A stretch of DNA of 64,000 nt from Neelides folsomi (Eukaryota > Arthropoda > Collembola > Neelipleona > Neelidae). The translations under genes and the position numbers were made by a program. Within the stretch, counting starts at the first letter, position 1; every line of letters begins with the position of its first letter. Below are positions 60,297 through 64,000 of the stretch, piece by piece. The stretch lies in NCBI GenBank assembly GCA_034687125.1, contig JAQGBZ010000002.1, forward strand, positions 310,001-374,000, given 5' to 3'. The notes under the pieces were generated by a model. It made no database searches, was not told the DNA's origin, and was given only the letters and a program-made list of their open reading frames with translations.

Positions 60297-63200
60297 CTGG
60301 AACAAGGGGGAATTGAGAAGATAAATAAAACTTTTAAATACAAATACCTAGATTCCGTTTAATATTTCTCGACCAAACACGCACTGATTCACATACACAT
60401 AATACATTTGTATATATAGCAAATATCTAATATTTAACCGACTCAACTACTGAAATAAATTTACTTAAAATTAACATATTTAATACACAACTTGTAAAAC
60501 AAATAACATAATTAAATAGGTTTCAAAAACACCTTAAGCCATAAGGTATACAAATTATTTTATTTGTGCATTGAGCGTATATTGAATAAATGGTTTCAAA
60601 TGTCTGTTCAATAAAGTATGACATTTCATTTAATGTAAATCATACGAATTTGTATTTGCATTATAGCCATTGAGCTCAATTCATTATGAATGTCCTTGAC
60701 CAAGACATTTGAAGATCAGCTTTATCCTTCAATTCAACTCCCCCTCTCATTTCATCTATATGACAGTCCCCCATACTTTATATAATATGGATGGTTAGTT
60801 TTAATTAAATTAATTAATGTTATGTTAGGCTATATGTTACTTAAATATTTTAAAAGTGTCAATTCAGTATATTCTTATAACAATGGATATTTATACAAAC
60901 TATATACTTTTATACTATTAGAAATATTTATTAAATTCAATAAACTGCTTCTAAGTATTACATACCAAATGTTCCTGAAACTTAAACTAAAATTAAATTT
61001 GGTTTCATTTAATTTAAATTGCTACGTGGTTATTAAAATGGTCGTTAAAACTTTTATAGTGCTAACAATAAGTGAATGTGTAGATGAAAGAAGAAAGTTG
61101 AAGAATTTGGATGCATTTCCTTTATGAGGTTCCGAGTTGATTATGAGGATTTCTTAATCAACGATCCGACTTTGATTGACCATTTTAGATCCCTTTGGAA
61201 GAGATAGGAAATAAAGTTATAGTTTGGCCGAGTGTTTGAATTCTTCCTCAATGCCGTTGGACCGACAAGAAAGGTGTCTCGGGAGAGAGTCGTAAAGAAC
61301 TCAAGTTTCTGTTCAATCTCCTCATTTTTCTCAAATGAGTTTGTAGGGCGGGCGGGAAACAAATCGGGGGATTGGGAGAGTCCGAAGGAACTCGAATACC
61401 TCTGCCATTTCCTCAAACTTGCCCCATTTCTCATTCTTTCCTCCGTCTGTGTCCTTCCCATCCAGGAGGAGAAAAATTACAGAATTTGACTTCCAAGGAT
61501 GGAGAGAACCTCTTACGTATTATCCTGCTGTTATTACTTCCGAATATACATAGGGGGGAAGAACAAAGGCGAGTCTCGTCGTTTGACACGGGCTTTACAT
61601 TTACTTTGAAATGTATTTGGGCCCCCATGAGTGTGCGAGTCTTGGGAAAAGTGCCCCATGCCTCGTAGCACTCTTGGTTTATTACCTCATTGAATCGAGT
61701 CACAGAGGAGTGATGTTATTGGAACTCCTTCACAATTCAAGACTTCTTTCTATCAATTGGGCATTTGAGACACTCAAATAAAAATTCTCAATATAAACCA
61801 ATTGACCACAATTACGACCATTTTGATCCTTTTAAAAGGGGTCGATAATTTGTATTTAATCTTCATCCTTATATCTAAATAGCACTTTTTCTTCTGTTCG
61901 ATATTACTTAAGTTAGGTAAGTTAATTAGTTAGTTAGGTTTTAGGTAAACAAATGGGCATTGTAAATTATTTAATTAATCAGAAAAAGATTCTTTCACAA
62001 TATGGTATAATATCCCATACCGAAATACCCAAATACTCATATTTAGGTCCAGACATTCTTTCTATATTACTTACGTGCTTAAACACAGGATAAGATGACG
62101 TAAAAGGTTTAATAGCAAGAAACCAAGGAGCTCCCAACACACTCTCATACATACTTTGAATCATTAAATGGCCATCAGGTTTAGCACCCGAATCTCCTCA
62201 TATTATTTAATCATTTGAATCCCATTAGGATCGGAAAAGTAAAGAAAGGAGGAAAAGTAGAAAGTTGAGTTGAATAATAATTCAACCTTCTTTCATGCTT
62301 TTCAAACGTCTCGAGGTCTTCAATGGGCACTGAGGAAAATTCCTTGGAATGAAACAACTTCCAGGAATTTCCATTTAATAAACTTTTACAACTCCTTCAA
62401 CAACTGGGAAATTGACCGATTGATTGCCAATTTCCATATTTATAATTATACACACTTAATTTATATTGGCGACTCAGGATGATAATTAACATGGAAGGAG
62501 TAGATTTAGCAAAACTGGGTAAATTATGAATCCTTATGGGATTAGTCCTCGTTTATTTAAACTGGGTTAATGAGAGGAAATGAGTTAATTAAAGTTAAAT
62601 GCCCAAGTTGAAGAACCCAAACTTTTAAAAAAGATTGTGGAACTTTTCCTGACTGCTCATAATTATGGATTTTTATTGGAAATCTGAATGACCTATTCCA
62701 AGGCAAATTCCTCATGCCCTCAAAATCCCATTATCTTTCCTTTCTAATTTTCCCTCTTTATAAATTGGGGATTCCGGAACATGAGTGGTATTAAGCATGA
62801 TAAAGAAGAGAAGATATTAAAATATTGGCCAACGCTCAACTCGGGACACATTCTCTTCCCCAACCCAGAAAACGGAATTTGACGGAGAAGTCGAGCGAAA
62901 AAGGAAATGAAGTAAATTGGAAAACTGGAATTGGCATTCGTACACACTCTCTATATGCTTATTTCACCCCCAAGGCAAACCTTCCACGTCTTCACACTTT
63001 TATAAATATACCATATATTAAATATATTCTTATTACATATTCCCTTCAACATGTATTTAATATACCTAAATATATAGGAGAACTCTTTATGCGATCTCTT
63101 TATATAAATCTAGAAGAAAGACAAAAGATATTGTTTGTTTAATACATACAAACTGGGGAAAAAAGAAGTGTCAAAGACATTGTTGTTAAATATTCCTTCT

Positions 63201-64000
63201 TATTATTTCTCGTATATATTTAAGTATACCGATATATAAATGTATATATACCATATATACATTTATATTGGTATTTATCCAACTTTCCTTATTGAATAAA
63301 TTGAGAGTTTTTTCCCCAGAAAGGGAAAGCCCTTCGAGTCTCATTAGAACAATTGAAGTGTGCGAAAGAAGTCGGAGTTTGTTAGAAAACATTTTTTATT
63401 TTCTTTCAATACACCAAAGGTTTCTTTTGGGCTAAATGAAATAAAAGAGCCATTTAAAAGGAGAATTTCTATTTACTAAATACATTTTTTTCATATTCAC
63501 AGCTTCTTATTATTAATATTACACGTTTAGTAATACAATTATAAACACGAAAGGTTTGTCGTTGGACGAATCGATTTTATGCCGATTCAAATGAAATATT
63601 TGAAAAATGCTGAATTGAAATCCAAATCGTGTAAAGGGCGTCAGAGCAATTAATATATTTAATATATACATTATATATTTATATGTAGATATATATTCAC
63701 TAGGTATTTCATTAGGTATGTTATTTATAATATGTAAAAGTATTATGCGAATCTATGTAATAATTAACACAATTCGTAAAATCCAACAGTGAAACAAGGA
63801 ATCTTTTTACAATAAATACAATGACGCTCACATTAACTTCATTTTTACAAATTAATACACGATTGATATTTGATAACATTTTGAAATAAATATTTGAGAA
63901 TCTGATGATGTTTGTTGTGCAATCGAGATTTTGTCATTTTCTCGCCACAACATGGAACAATCTTATTTGTAATCTACTATTTTAATCTAACCAGACATCT
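60297..64000. other. No gene recognised
   Basis: Mostly AT-rich. A GC-richer patch at 61,100-61,750 has open frames on both strands, the longest 106 codons on the minus strand (61141-61461), without identifiable domains. 63,186-63,740 is strongly AT-repetitive. Confidence 0.55.
63234..63268. repeat. Perfect 15-bp AT-rich hairpin
   Basis: Arms ATATAAATGTATATA (63234-63248) and TATATACATTTATAT (63254-63268), loop of 5 bases. In such AT-rich DNA this is less surprising than the one at 46880. Confidence 0.7.

Overview
This is a eukaryotic window, AT-rich and intron-dense, with GT-AG splicing, poly(A) signals, long empty introns and decayed transposons. An arthropod is strongly suggested by a dpr-type two-Ig neuronal surface protein and a Kai-type ionotropic glutamate receptor. 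A crustacean such as a copepod is my guess from overall character and cannot be proved from the sequence. No operons, rRNA, tRNA or CRISPR arrays were found.

Layout. (1) 473-6623 (+): the last 11 exons of a kainate-type glutamate receptor. The 5' part lies off the left edge. All splice phases join cleanly into 657 residues, ending at a stop followed by AATAAA. (2) 6624-27067: about 20 kb without a recognisable gene. It holds a hAT-type non-autonomous element (6836-7561) with a perfect 8-bp target duplication, a fold-back repeat (9524-9653), a dead non-LTR retrotransposon carrying reverse-transcriptase motifs (16041-17089), a long-TIR element (17163-17906) and a second hAT-like element (25025-25513), also with a perfect 8-bp duplication. 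(3) 27068-36003 (-): the last six exons of a dpr-like gene (two Ig domains plus a hydrophobic C-terminal tail). The signal-peptide exon was not found and is probably upstream at higher coordinates. (4) 36004-51719: mostly non-coding, with short tandem repeats and hairpins. (5) 51720-59250 (-): an apparently complete 10-exon, 729-residue ALDH16A1-like gene. Its largest intron contains, on the opposite strand, a complete 5-exon secreted C-type lectin (54612-55421, +). (6) 59251-64000: one candidate terminal exon (60216-60296, -), one unrecognised ORF (59593-59940, +) and AT-rich sequence.

The genes are not an obvious functional cluster. The receptor and the dpr protein both point to synapses, but nothing links them here except proximity. 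The most notable points are a genome-encoded arginine at the Q/R site of the kainate receptor pore, with loss of the nearby acidic residue; a GC-AG intron in the same gene; an ALDH16-type protein lacking both the catalytic cysteine and the general-base glutamate; and a lectin with degenerate calcium/sugar motifs nested antisense inside it. I do not see a clearly new biological system. These are variants of known families, and several are worth testing.
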